From Oligoflexales bacterium (GTDB lineage Bacteria; Bdellovibrionota_B; Oligoflexia; Oligoflexales; JALZUQ01): DNA of 43,171 nucleotides. Below, piece after piece: positions 33,515 to 42,157 of the stretch (its first letter is position 1; every line of letters begins with the position of its first letter). The notes below the pieces were generated by a model. It worked only from the letters and a program-made list of their open reading frames with translations. It was not told the DNA's origin and ran no database searches. The DNA lies in the NCBI GenBank assembly GCA_023301565.1, contig JALZUO010000162.1, positions 1-43,171 on the forward strand. The letters are read 5' to 3'. Position numbers and translations under genes: made by a program.

Positions 33515-34789
33515 CTACTGCCCGCCAGCAAAGTGTAGAAGATAAGCTGTTGTCAGCTTAGCGAATGCAGCAGACTGCTCAAACGAAACCCCGTCTGCCG
33601 TAACCAAATCACCTGTGGTGTGGATGTTTTTGTTGTATTTGGTCGGGTGCTCAAACGGGAAAGCCGACCTGAAGCCTTGCCTGGTCCAGCTAGCGTGATC
33701 GCTGGTTCCAGCAGTCAAAACACCTTCTTTCCAAGGCACTCCAGCGTATATATCTACAAGCGTTTGAAGCTGCTTGTTAAAGCCTTCGCTCGTACCGTTT
33801 GTAACAAAGTAGATGGTTGGCTCGTCTGCTGTGTAAAGGTTCATGTCATTTTGAAGCATCGTGACTACGTTGACATTGTCGCTCTTGTAGCTTCGCGCAA
33901 CAGCTGCGCTGCCTACAAGGCCGATTTCTTCTGCAGCGTATGCATGAATTTCAATGGTCCTCGCCGGGCGAATACCGCTTTTTGCAAGGGCCGAAAACGA
34001 AGCAAAGTTTACAGCTGTTCCACTTGCGTTATCGTCAGCACCAGGAGCGTTATTGCCACTTCCAAAAAATCCAGCAATGCTATCAAGATGACTGCCAGCT
34101 ACGATAACTTCATCTGGAAACTCGGACCCTTTTATACGCACAATCAAGCTTTTTTGATCACTACGTGGCTGCCCCTTGAACTCAACTTCAATCGGGTAGT
34201 CGTATTGCTCTGCAACTTCTTCGTACCATCCTTGAAGAATCACCGGAACTTCTTCGCCAAGCTTTGTGTTGTGGTGTCTAGTGCCTAAGTCTTCTAAGGC
34301 TTTCACTCGCTCTTCTATAGAATCTGCAGAGATAGTATCTACGATACTTTTAAAGCTATCTCGCAGCTTGAGCTCCACCATAGGCTCTGCGTCCTCAAGC
34401 GGAACCTCAGCCATGAACTCAGCTTTTAGCTCTACGATACCGCCGCAGGCAAGCCCAGCATTATGTTGAAGCGCCGAAACCGCCTCGACCATTTCTGGGT
34501 GAACCCGAGCGACAACCATATCTTGGCTAACGTCTGAGATGGGGGTGATCATTTGCATGATCGTCTCTTTTTGTTTTTTTGCCTGCTCGCTTTGTGGAAT
34601 CAAAACCGCGTATGTATCGCTCCACCGCATGGAATCCAAGCTGCGATTTAGTACTATTTCTTTGCCAGCGAAAGAAGCTAGTACGCGCTTGTTTCCACTA
34701 GAGCTCTTCACCTGAAAAGCCGGTTGTTGGGCAGAAGAAAACAGTAGGGCTCCTACTGCAATCAATAGCATTCTAGATATCATGATCAT
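33515..34789 (-). CDS. Exported M28-family aminopeptidase
   Basis: The start is placed at ATG 34789 because GGAGG (34796-34800) lies six bases upstream; the open frame continues to 34957 without family-like sequence. The 424-residue product has a signal peptide (MIMISRMLLIAVGALLFSS). All M28 zinc ligands and catalytic residues are visible: His and Asp in VAGSHLDSIAG, Asp in GADDNASGT, the Glu pair in AYAAEEIGLVG, Asp in QNDMNLY and His in TSDHASWTRQG. This fits leucyl-type aminopeptidases secreted to digest peptides. A propeptide of about 100 residues precedes the domain. Identification of the family is firm. Confidence 0.9.
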   Translation of the reverse strand: MIMISRMLLIAVGALLFSSAQQPAFQVKSSSGNKRVLASFAGKEIVLNRSLDSMRWSDTYAVLIPQSEQAKKQKETIMQMITPISDVSQDMVVARVHPEMVEAVSALQHNAGLACGGIVELKAEFMAEVPLEDAEPMVELKLRDSFKSIVDTISADSIEERVKALEDLGTRHHNTKLGEEVPVILQGWYEEVAEQYDYPIEVEFKGQPRSDQKSLIVRIKGSEFPDEVIVAGSHLDSIAGFFGSGNNAPGADDNASGTAVNFASFSALAKSGIRPARTIEIHAYAAEEIGLVGSAAVARSYKSDNVNVVTMLQNDMNLYTADEPTIYFVTNGTSEGFNKQLQTLVDIYAGVPWKEGVLTAGTSDHASWTRQGFRSAFPFEHPTKYNKNIHTTGDLVTADGVSFEQSAAFAKLTTAYLLHFAGGQ

Positions 34790-34925
34790 TGATGACCTCC
34801 TTGTCATTTTACCTGTAAAAGTATTGCACGAAGGCAGCTTCGGGGGCAAACTAGAGACGACTTTTACAGCTACACAAAAAGAGTCAAATTGGCCTACATA
34901 AGTGCTTTGAGCGAGGTTTCCGGAT

Positions 34926-36341
34926 TTGAATAAAACAACCAAACACAACTGCCCCAAGGAACTATCAAGACTTAGCGGAGTTCCTCAGGAAAATATTGAG
35001 GTAGCGCAAAAAAAAATTTCCAATTTTTTAAATTGTGGTTATACGAAAAAACTGAAAACGGCAGGCCCTTGCAACCTAAAAAACAGCGGCGTTTTGAAAG
35101 TAGCTAAAACAAAAAAATCATCGTTGCAGATCACTGCATTCATACCAGCAGCAGGGGCTGCAAGCCGGTTCTTTAAACCACTTGCTAAATTAACACAGGC
35201 AATCGAAAAAAATAGCTATGCAGATTTTATTTTAGCTTGGAAGGAGTCGAAAAAATTTCCGCTTCCAGCTAGCATTCAAACCTTAGAGCTTCGAGATAAC
35301 TTTACACAAGAATCCTTGAGGCTGGCTGCGCTTCTGGACCTTCAAAAACCAAAAGCACTGATGCCCTGCAGGCAAGGTACTACCTTCCTAGAAGAAAAAG
35401 ACAAAGAACTGAGTGCTTACGGCTTTATAGAAAAAAAATGTTTTGTCACGCCTCCTGGCCGCCAAAAAGAATACACAGCTTTAATCTCTGCGGATGCGAA
35501 CTACGACCTACTTGAGCAAGGGAAAACGCTCAGCACCATTCGCTTTAATCAAAGCGGTGAGGCTATATTTTCGGAAGGATCGCCAAGTGTTACTCCCGCA
35601 GGTCACGGTGCACTTTATGCATTATTTAAAGACTTAAAATCAAAAGGCCATGAACACTTATTTATTCAAAACTTAGATAATTTAACAGGCTCGTCTTCAA
35701 AGGTTTGTGATTCTCTTCAAGGCTTGTCGAGATTTTATACCCATTTTTTAGAAGAACTTAAAGGTATCCGCCTAAGCCTAGCTCTAGAATCTAATGAAGG
35801 TTTGATAAAAGCTGAAAAAACTGCAGATAGCTTACTCAACTGGCTGAAGATAGACCCTGATGCCTATGTAAACGCACTAGAATATTTATTTCAAAACGTA
35901 CTCCACAGGCCAAAAACTATAAGCTTAAAGGAAGCTGCTGCAGATCCGCTACAGGTCTTAGGCATGGTCCCAAACGCAGATGGTTTCGTCGGCGGCATCC
36001 CCTTTTTTTGGGAGTCAAGCGTGGGCAAAGCGAAGGTTTGCCTTGAAGGCCCACATATACCAGCCGAAGCAAAAGAAATGCTACAGAACAATGATTCTTT
36101 TTTTAATCCTGTCACTGTTTTCAGCGAACTTTCCAATGACACAGAAAGGTTTGAAAAAACGGCAAGCGACTTCTGGTTTGTAGCAGATAAAACCTTTGCT
36201 GGTCAGCGGGCCTTTTACGTTGAAACTGCCTTATATGAATTACTTAGTGACAGCCGCTATCACAATGTGGCCTTTGTAGAGCTGCCGGAATACGTGTTTA
36301 GACCACACAAAACACTGGCTGATTGCCAAGGGACCGTTTAG
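34926..36341 (+). CDS. DUF4301-like protein with nucleotidyltransferase-like N-terminus
   Basis: The start is a TTG at 34926 with GAGG eight bases upstream. The 471-residue cytosolic protein has FIPAAGAASRFFKPL near residue 73. This resembles the phosphate-binding PAAGxGxR loop of GT-A-fold nucleotidyltransferases. It is followed by QKPKALMPC, much like the KPKALIPF segment of DUF4301 proteins. It also has ALYALFKDLKSKGHEHLFIQNLDNL, a typical sugar-nucleotide-like Asp motif. DUF4301 proteins are uncharacterised; a nucleotidyltransferase role is inference. The promoter must lie in the divergent gap with the M28 gene. Confidence 0.7.
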   Translation: MNKTTKHNCPKELSRLSGVPQENIEVAQKKISNFLNCGYTKKLKTAGPCNLKNSGVLKVAKTKKSSLQITAFIPAAGAASRFFKPLAKLTQAIEKNSYADFILAWKESKKFPLPASIQTLELRDNFTQESLRLAALLDLQKPKALMPCRQGTTFLEEKDKELSAYGFIEKKCFVTPPGRQKEYTALISADANYDLLEQGKTLSTIRFNQSGEAIFSEGSPSVTPAGHGALYALFKDLKSKGHEHLFIQNLDNLTGSSSKVCDSLQGLSRFYTHFLEELKGIRLSLALESNEGLIKAEKTADSLLNWLKIDPDAYVNALEYLFQNVLHRPKTISLKEAAADPLQVLGMVPNADGFVGGIPFFWESSVGKAKVCLEGPHIPAEAKEMLQNNDSFFNPVTVFSELSNDTERFEKTASDFWFVADKTFAGQRAFYVETALYELLSDSRYHNVAFVELPEYVFRPHKTLADCQGTV

Positions 36342-36495
36342 CTTCCTCGGGTTTGCCTATTCTTTAACCTCTAAACTAAGCCCTTATTCGACTTAATGAA
36401 ATAAGTTGCTGGCCAGCCGGTCAACTTGCTATAGATATTGCAACGTTTACAAAACTTTTTAAAAAATTTGAACAATTCCATGGTTGGAGTAATTC

Positions 36496-37545
36496 ATGCA
36501 TAAAAGCATCTTTTCAGCTGCACCTCGTGTAGCGTTGGTTTCTATTCTCGCATTAAACCTGGCAGGACATTTAACTGCTGTGCCTGCGATGCCGCTGGTA
36601 GATATCGATATAGATCCTAAAAGTGTCAATGCTGAATCTGTTGAATCTCTCATTGAAACCTTCGAGTTGATTCAAAAAAAGAAAGTTGGAAAAGTAGAGA
36701 TAACCGAGCTTTTTCAAATCATTGGACTTAGCGAAGACCAAGCAGAGCAGATTGAAGAGGCTTCGACCAGTGGTTCGCTCGACGCACAATGTTTCCGCGA
36801 TAGCAACTACCGTGATTTATACTGTGAGTTTACAGCCGAGCTTACCCACCCTGTGAAAGTCATCATGGACCAAATACAAATCATGTACAGTCACCCTACT
36901 ATTTCTTTTGCCCACGAAATAAAAATGCGCATCAGGCTAGCAACTACAGAAGAAAAAAAAACCGGCCTTGATTTTTGCCTAGTCGAAGGCATATCAGGCA
37001 CCTTTGGCATAACTGGAGGCGAGCTTAGAGGTGCCCTTGTTGAGCTGACCGAAGAGGATGGCCATAAAACCGCATCTGGGTTTTTTGATATAGGCCCTTT
37101 TGGTAGTTATGGCTCCAAGAAGAATAGATGCACGGAAGACGGTATTGCCTACAACCAGCCTGTTGGCCTTCGTAGCCAATCGTTTGTCCCGACCAAAGGC
37201 TGCCAGCAGACGATGATGGTTACAAGCTATCAAGAGTGGCAAAGAGGCTATTTGTTGTGTCCAGGATCGCTTGTTTGCCTAAACACCAAATCCACAAAAT
37301 GGTGCGAAGCCCCCAACGGCAGGCTTGCGAGCACGCCTCGCATTCAGTTTGAGTGCGTAGTCGGTGACGGAAGCTTAAGTAAAGATTTATCTAGAGCAGA
37401 AAAATTAATCGTTCGAAAAAATCTGATAGACCAATTAAAGCGAAAAGAAGGCGTAGACGGTTGCTGCAACTCTAGCGAGGGGCAAGCAGAAGAAAACATG
37501 TCTTCTGCAACCTCCACAAAATTACCGGCAGAATGTTTACTCTAA
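36496..37545 (+). CDS. Exported cysteine-rich protein of unknown function
   Basis: GGAG lies seven bases before the ATG. The 349-residue product has a signal peptide (hydrophobic stretch about residues 11-30). Over a dozen cysteines are spread through the mature region, including CFRDSNYRDLYC, LLCPGSLVC and a vicinal DGCCN near the C-terminus. It is probably disulfide-rich and periplasmic or extracellular. A Lys/Glu-rich helix lies around residues 50-60. I recognise no known domain. It is transcribed convergently with the SPFH genes, with a gap of only 21 bases and no clear terminator. Confidence 0.6.
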   Translation: MHKSIFSAAPRVALVSILALNLAGHLTAVPAMPLVDIDIDPKSVNAESVESLIETFELIQKKKVGKVEITELFQIIGLSEDQAEQIEEASTSGSLDAQCFRDSNYRDLYCEFTAELTHPVKVIMDQIQIMYSHPTISFAHEIKMRIRLATTEEKKTGLDFCLVEGISGTFGITGGELRGALVELTEEDGHKTASGFFDIGPFGSYGSKKNRCTEDGIAYNQPVGLRSQSFVPTKGCQQTMMVTSYQEWQRGYLLCPGSLVCLNTKSTKWCEAPNGRLASTPRIQFECVVGDGSLSKDLSRAEKLIVRKNLIDQLKRKEGVDGCCNSSEGQAEENMSSATSTKLPAECLL

Positions 37546-37566
37546 ACACCCGGCCAGCATTTAACT

Positions 37567-38487
37567 TTAAAGGCCTACAGACTTGATCCAAGACTCGTAG
37601 TCGTTGATCGACCCTGGGACTATGACCTCTACATTAGCATCGGCTAGCTGGCGCAGGTTCATCAAATGCTTTTCTTTAAGCTTTAGCTTAAAAGCATCTT
37701 CGCCGCCTTTAGTGGTTAGGACTTCGCCAATTTTTCTAATAGAGTTAGCCGTTGCTTTTGCTACGGTTAGTATCTCACTTGCTTTGCCCTCTGCTTCGTT
37801 GATCATTTTTGTCATTTGACCCTCAGAAAGGTTGATCAGCTCCATCATCGACCCTTCTGAGCGGTTGATGCGAGACTGCTTATCACCTTCACTTTTGGCT
37901 AGGATAGCGCGACGCTCACGCTCTGCATTCACCTGCTTTTCCATAGAGTTCTGTACAGATGCAGGTGGAGTGATGTTTTTAATCTCATAACGATGAACCC
38001 GGATACCCCATATCTCACCGGCTTTATTCAAAACCTCTACAACACGCGAACTAATAAGGTCTCTTTCTTCAAATGTCTTATCCAGCTCTAAGGTTCCTAT
38101 AACAGAACGGGTCGTTGTTTGAGCCAGCTCAATCGAGGCAAAACCGTAGTTTGTAACACCATAACTTGCCTTGGTTGGATCCACGACAGAGATATAAATT
38201 ACGCCGTCTACTTCTACGTTTACCTCATCTTTAGTAAAACAGTCTTGCGGAGGAACATCGATCGTCGCCTCCTTCAGGTCCTGGATAAAGGTTACTTTAT
38301 CTAAAAAAGGCATAAGCGCATGAAAGCCAGGCCCAAGTGTCTTTTGGTACTTACCTAGACGTTCTACAATGTAAGCTTTTTTGTTTGGAACGATTCTAAT
38401 TGAATACAGCAGCTTGTAAACGAACACTGCAAACAAAAAGCCCCAAAACGCAAAGTTAAAATAGCTTAAAAGATCCCATACACTCAT
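37567..38487 (-). CDS. SPFH/stomatin-like protein, copy 2
   Basis: The 306-residue protein has one N-terminal membrane helix (about 10-28) and an SPFH/band-7 domain (VPNKKAYIVERLGKYQKTLGPGFH, with ELAQTTTRSVIGTLELD). An Ala/Glu-rich coiled coil follows (VNAERERRAILAKSEGDKQ). It belongs to the QmcA/stomatin branch, membrane-bound scaffolds that form oligomeric cages. Its ATG overlaps the stop of the upstream SPFH gene by one base (TAATG), with GGAG just before. The two paralogs plus NfeD make a stomatin operon. Function in this organism is unknown. Confidence 0.9.
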   Translation of the reverse strand: MSVWDLLSYFNFAFWGFLFAVFVYKLLYSIRIVPNKKAYIVERLGKYQKTLGPGFHALMPFLDKVTFIQDLKEATIDVPPQDCFTKDEVNVEVDGVIYISVVDPTKASYGVTNYGFASIELAQTTTRSVIGTLELDKTFEERDLISSRVVEVLNKAGEIWGIRVHRYEIKNITPPASVQNSMEKQVNAERERRAILAKSEGDKQSRINRSEGSMMELINLSEGQMTKMINEAEGKASEILTVAKATANSIRKIGEVLTTKGGEDAFKLKLKEKHLMNLRQLADANVEVIVPGSINDYESWIKSVGL

Positions 38488-39413
38488 TATTTTTCTCCTT
38501 TAGCTTTTTGGAAGGGAGCAAGCAATCTGCCGCTTCCCTCAAACAATGCTTTAATATTCGCCATAGACTCTGGCAAAACAGATACATTAGCGCCTCTATA
38601 CACCCGCTGGACCTCGTCAATGTACTGCTCTATCAGCTGCATCTGCACGGCCTTGGTGCCACCTTCCGTGTTGATAGCCTCAGCAACCATGGCGCTACCC
38701 TCGGCGGTAGCGTCGGCCAAAAGCTCTATCTCTTTTGCTTTACCTACAGATATGTTTATTCTTTTTTGTTTCTCTCCCTCAGAAAAGTTAACAGCCTCTT
38801 GGCGCTGACCTTCTGAAAGTAAAATCTGACTTTCCTTCTTAGCAGTTGCAAGAGTAATGTCGGCCCTCTTAGAGCGCTCTGCTTCCATCTGTTTTTCTAA
38901 GGTTGCAAGAACATGATCTGAAGGAGATATGTTTTTGATTTCATAACGAAGAACCTTTACACCCCAAGGGTCACTGGCTTTATCGACTTCTTTTACAATT
39001 TTTTCATTTAAGGAGTCTCTTTCTGCAAAAATTTTAGAAAGAGATAGTTTACCAACTTCCGAACGCATAGTTGTTTGTGCAAGGTTAATCGATGCATTGA
39101 TGTAATCGCCGATTCCATAGCTTGCCCTCCTTGCGTCCATCACTTTTAGGTAAACAAGACCGTCGACCAAAACCTGCATGTTGTCGTTTGTAATACAAGA
39201 CTGCGACGGAATATCAATGACCTGCTCGCGGGTCTCGTGCACATAGGCAATGCGGTCAAAAAACGGAATCAAAAAATGAAAGCCTGGCTGAAGAACCTTG
39301 TGGAACTTCCCGAGACGCTCTAACACCGAGAGCTCCCGCATAGGTACAACAATCATCATTTGCCAGATAATAAACAAAGCAAAGATCGTGAATAAGGTGA
39401 GGATGGTCAGCAT
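38487..39413 (-). CDS. SPFH/stomatin-like protein, copy 1
   Basis: The 308-residue paralog has an N-terminal membrane helix (about 2-22), an SPFH domain (MRELSVLERLGKFHKVLQPGFHFLIPF, NLAQTTMRSEVGKLSLSKIF) and a helical C-terminal region (LEKQMEAERSKRADITLATAKK). It is clearly related to its downstream neighbour but diverged, so the two may form hetero-oligomers. AAGGAG lies six or seven bases before the ATG. It follows NfeD by 49 bases. NfeD-type proteins are the usual functional partners of stomatins. Confidence 0.9.
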   Translation of the reverse strand: MLTILTLFTIFALFIIWQMMIVVPMRELSVLERLGKFHKVLQPGFHFLIPFFDRIAYVHETREQVIDIPSQSCITNDNMQVLVDGLVYLKVMDARRASYGIGDYINASINLAQTTMRSEVGKLSLSKIFAERDSLNEKIVKEVDKASDPWGVKVLRYEIKNISPSDHVLATLEKQMEAERSKRADITLATAKKESQILLSEGQRQEAVNFSEGEKQKRINISVGKAKEIELLADATAEGSAMVAEAINTEGGTKAVQMQLIEQYIDEVQRVYRGANVSVLPESMANIKALFEGSGRLLAPFQKAKGEK

Positions 39414-39462
39414 AAATTCTCCTTTAATTTTATTCGTCTTGATTTTTTATATTCTTTGACTC

Positions 39463-39897
39463 TCAAACGGGCTCTACAAGTAGCGTATTTCCGTCACGCC
39501 CAATCACGCGGGCAGACTCTCCCTGTTTAATGCTGTGCTCGGCTTGCGCCGCCCAGGTTGATTCTTGAAGCTTAACCCTGCCAGGAACATGCGCCTTTAT
39601 ATCTTCGGCAACTACCACCAACCTTCCTTTTAGCTCATCATCTTCGTTCGTATTATCTTTAGAAGTATCGCCTTCAAAAAATTTAGTGAAAAAACCGCGG
39701 ATAAAAATTAAAAAGAAAATTGATATAATAAAGTATGCAGTTATAGCTTCCATAGGGCTCTCGATAAACCCAAAGTATATGCAGCCAGCCACGATCAACG
39801 CCGAAAAGCCCAAAAACGCTACCACAGCACCAGGAAGAGCTAGCTCCATAGCCATAAGAACTAGACCTACAATGATCCAAATTTCAATGCTACTCAT
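39463..39897 (-). CDS. NfeD-like membrane protein
   Basis: I place the start at ATG 39897 because GGGAGAG lies just upstream and the ATG overlaps the previous gene's TGA as ATGA (39894-39897). The 144-residue product has two or three N-terminal membrane helices, with MELALPGAVVAFLGFSALIVAG typical of NfeD. A C-terminal OB-fold-like domain follows, with LKGRLVVVAEDI, GRVKLQESTWAAQ and RVIGRDGNTLLVEPV. NfeD proteins partner SPFH proteins in membrane organisation. It lacks the N-terminal ClpP-class protease found in long NfeD forms. Confidence 0.88.
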   Translation of the reverse strand: MSSIEIWIIVGLVLMAMELALPGAVVAFLGFSALIVAGCIYFGFIESPMEAITAYFIISIFFLIFIRGFFTKFFEGDTSKDNTNEDDELKGRLVVVAEDIKAHVPGRVKLQESTWAAQAEHSIKQGESARVIGRDGNTLLVEPV

Positions 39898-40640
39898 AGG
39901 TTCTCTCCCAAAAACTTGCATTTTATGGCTTTATAATTTGATTTATTCATACGCAAATTTTCTGCCACGTCTTCAATGTATTTAATTTCTTGATACGACA
40001 GCTCATGGTCGCACGTTGCGAAGATAAAAAGAAGCCATATAGCAAAGTGCACAGCTGCCTTACTCTCGAAAACAGGGTGAAAATGCACCGGGAGGTATTT
40101 GTTAGCAGCGAATTTACTAAGCTCATCATATCGCCCAGAAAGACGAAACAGCCTTAGCAATGAGCGAATACAAAGACTCTCTTCTTGCGTAAACCTGCGG
40201 TCTCTACCTGCAAGTGAAAATATATATTTGCAAACTTCTTGGACGAATGCTTTTTTATCTTCTTTGCTTTGCTTCCAAGTGATCAGGTCAAACATCGAAA
40301 AGTCATAAGCCTTGTCTTGAAAACCTTCGAAGTGCGCTCGCAAAACAGGGTCGAAAAGGACCATACCAAAACTGCTCGTTTCAAAGAGCGAAGCAAAATT
40401 GCCTAGACTTGGCTTGGTGTCGCTTTGGGTCAGGCCGGTAGCTCCCAATAGCTGCTCAAGACTTACCTTGTAGAGTTCTGCTAAGCGTATCGCGGCACTA
40501 GCTGGCAGCTTTATACGCTCAGACTCGTAATCTCTAACCGTAAGAGATCTAAGGCCTAAAGAGGTTTCCACCTCTTTTTGAGTTAAGCCACTTAACTCTC
40601 TGCATTTTTTTAGATTTTCACCAATTTTAACCGAAATCAT
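39894..40640 (-). CDS. XRE-family regulator with TerB-like C-terminal domain
   Basis: I choose ATG 40640 (MISVKIGENL); an in-frame ATG at 40649 lies inside the palindromic operator. Neither has a Shine-Dalgarno sequence, so a leaderless message is likely. The N-terminal helix-turn-helix (LSGLTQKEVETSLGLRSLTVRDYESERIKLP) is a typical XRE domain. The C-terminal half has two similar helical parts, each with an acidic motif (GRDRRFTQEE and TCDHELSYQE) as in TerB-like domains, which bind metal in known structures. It is the first gene of a regulator-NfeD-SPFH-SPFH operon and probably controls it. Confidence 0.82.
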   Translation of the reverse strand: MISVKIGENLKKCRELSGLTQKEVETSLGLRSLTVRDYESERIKLPASAAIRLAELYKVSLEQLLGATGLTQSDTKPSLGNFASLFETSSFGMVLFDPVLRAHFEGFQDKAYDFSMFDLITWKQSKEDKKAFVQEVCKYIFSLAGRDRRFTQEESLCIRSLLRLFRLSGRYDELSKFAANKYLPVHFHPVFESKAAVHFAIWLLFIFATCDHELSYQEIKYIEDVAENLRMNKSNYKAIKCKFLGENL

Positions 40641-40679
40641 AATATACATATATGTATATTAGCTTAGGTTTTTTGTCAA
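40641..40679 (-). promoter_or_regulatory. Promoter and perfect palindromic operator of the SPFH operon
   Basis: 40641-40660 is a perfect 20-base palindrome (half-site AATATACATA). On the minus strand the -35 box TTGACA is at 40679-40674, and a TACATA or TATACA inside the palindrome could be the -10, with a 17- or 15-base spacer. The palindrome abuts the ATG at 40640. A protein bound there would block the promoter, and the adjacent XRE regulator is the obvious candidate. Confidence 0.65.
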
Positions 40680-40936
40680 TAAAGATACAAAGATTGCATG
40701 CCTGCGGATAACTGTGACTGGGGGAGTACCAGTGCAGCCAGCCATTTTCAATTAATTGTCAAAGCCGAATAGCCGCGCTAACAACTGGCAGCTGACTTTC
40801 TTAGAAGTGTGAGTGTGAATAAGGGGCACTCACCTTGCAGCTATTCTCCTTAGAGCCATAAGTATTCCTACCACGACTCTTTTCTTTGAACCTTCATAAA
40901 ATTTAAGGTAAAAAAACCTAAATAAAGGAGATTTTT

Positions 40937-41377
40937 ATGAAGTTTTTAAACCTAGTTTTGGTGTCACTATTTTTGTTTTCATACACTGCGCAAAGTACTG
41001 ACAGGCTCTACACGCTTATTGAAAAAGTAGTTGTAGCCGAGCACTCGTTTGAGAAAGGAAGATTTTTCTTGTCAGGAATCCAATTTGCAAATAAAAGCGT
41101 CGAAGAAGCTTTTATCGTACCGGTCATCGGCACAGAGGGTTACCCAGCGCGTCTTGAAAGAAAGACCAGGACGATTCAGGTTTCAAACCCGAAGGCATAT
41201 AACTTTGAAGCAGCAGAGTTAACTTTTAGAAATCATGCAGGAGAAGAGCTTTCTTGGGAAGAGGCTTCTGAATTCATATTGCGCCATGGAGCATTTCTTC
41301 TAGACGGAGAGAATGAGACTGCAACGGCAAAGGGCCGTCAAAACACAGCGCTAGTAATAGTCACACTGAAAAAGTAG
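40937..41377 (+). CDS. Small exported protein of unknown function
   Basis: AAAGGAG lies eight bases before the ATG. The 146-residue product has a signal peptide (LNLVLVSLFLFSYTAQS). The mature part is beta-rich with acidic C-terminal residues, with YPARLERKTRTIQVSN as a notable basic segment and no cysteines. No domain is recognised. It ends before a bidirectional terminator shared with the oppositely oriented exported-protein gene. The 287-base gap upstream contains the SPFH operator and a small hairpin (GTGAGTG/CACTCAC, 40809-40833), and no other gene. Confidence 0.62.
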   Translation: MKFLNLVLVSLFLFSYTAQSTDRLYTLIEKVVVAEHSFEKGRFFLSGIQFANKSVEEAFIVPVIGTEGYPARLERKTRTIQVSNPKAYNFEAAELTFRNHAGEELSWEEASEFILRHGAFLLDGENETATAKGRQNTALVIVTLKK

Positions 41378-41400
41378 GCTCAGCTTTTCGGCAAAACAAA

Positions 41401-41429
41401 CCCCAAGCCTACGTTGATTAGGCTTGGGG
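41401..41429. terminator. Bidirectional rho-independent terminator
   Basis: CCCCAAGCCTA (41401-41411) and TAGGCTTGGGG (41419-41429) form a perfect 11-pair stem with a seven-base loop. TTTT follows on the plus strand and a T-rich stretch on the minus strand. It serves both flanking convergent genes. Confidence 0.9.
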
Positions 41430-41442
41430 TTTTAAATTGATG

Positions 41443-42075
41443 TTATTCGTATTCCACTTCAAAGTAGGGCGAAAGTAAAACCTTTAAGTGCTTAATTTTA
41501 AAATCATCAAAAAAACCAATGCCATGATCAGATCCTGTTGTTTTAAAACTACAGTAAAGCCTTCTAGCGTCGTCTGCTTCAAAACTCCCTGAAATAGTAT
41601 TTGTATACCATCTTTCATCTAAGGTAACCCTTCGCCCCAGCTTTGTCCGCTTCTGGTCAGGCGTCCCAAAATGATCTGGAGTTTTCAAGTGCAACTTAGT
41701 TCCTTTTTCAAGCGTGAAATGATCATGAATTTCAGTATTAAAATCTACGAAACATAAAATCGATTTGATTTCATCAAACCTTTTGAGCTCGCTTAAAACA
41801 TTGATCGCAGCCCAATTATTATTACGAGACCACCTAGACTTATGGTCATCATCAATCAAATTTATTTCTATGGTTTCGATGACCGCTTGAAGGCCGCCCT
41901 TTCCAACCGTCGATTCACCGCTACGGACCTGGTACGCTTTGTTCATGACTAAATAAGCATTATCCGGAAGCTCAAAAAGAGGACTCTCATCGGTAATTTT
42001 CGTTTCTTCTGTTTGAGCAAACCCAAGCACAGAAAACGATAGAGCCAATAGTACTAATTTTAAAAGTTTTGACAT
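41443..42075 (-). CDS. Exported protein of unknown function
   Basis: GAGGTGA lies seven bases before the ATG. The 210-residue product has a signal peptide (LLKLVLLALSFSVLGFAQ). The mature protein is mixed alpha/beta, with two cysteines (ILCFVDF and LYCSFKT). Segments such as FEADDARRLYCSF and KTTGSDHGIGFFDDF suggest a soluble periplasmic domain of unknown class. Nothing nearby gives a functional hint. Confidence 0.62.
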   Translation of the reverse strand: MSKLLKLVLLALSFSVLGFAQTEETKITDESPLFELPDNAYLVMNKAYQVRSGESTVGKGGLQAVIETIEINLIDDDHKSRWSRNNNWAAINVLSELKRFDEIKSILCFVDFNTEIHDHFTLEKGTKLHLKTPDHFGTPDQKRTKLGRRVTLDERWYTNTISGSFEADDARRLYCSFKTTGSDHGIGFFDDFKIKHLKVLLSPYFEVEYE

Positions 42076-42157
42076 GAATCACCTCGAATCTAGAATTTTT
42101 AAATATACACAGTGTGTTTTTACGGCTCCATTTTCCAAAAAGCAAACAATATAGACG

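Noticed and set aside
33620-34288. 222-residue plus-strand open frame
   Set aside because: It lies wholly antisense to the M28 peptidase, whose motifs are clear; a shadow frame.
40809-40833. GTGAGTG/CACTCAC hairpin
   Set aside because: Only seven pairs with an 11-base loop and no T run or nearby gene end, so not called as a terminator.
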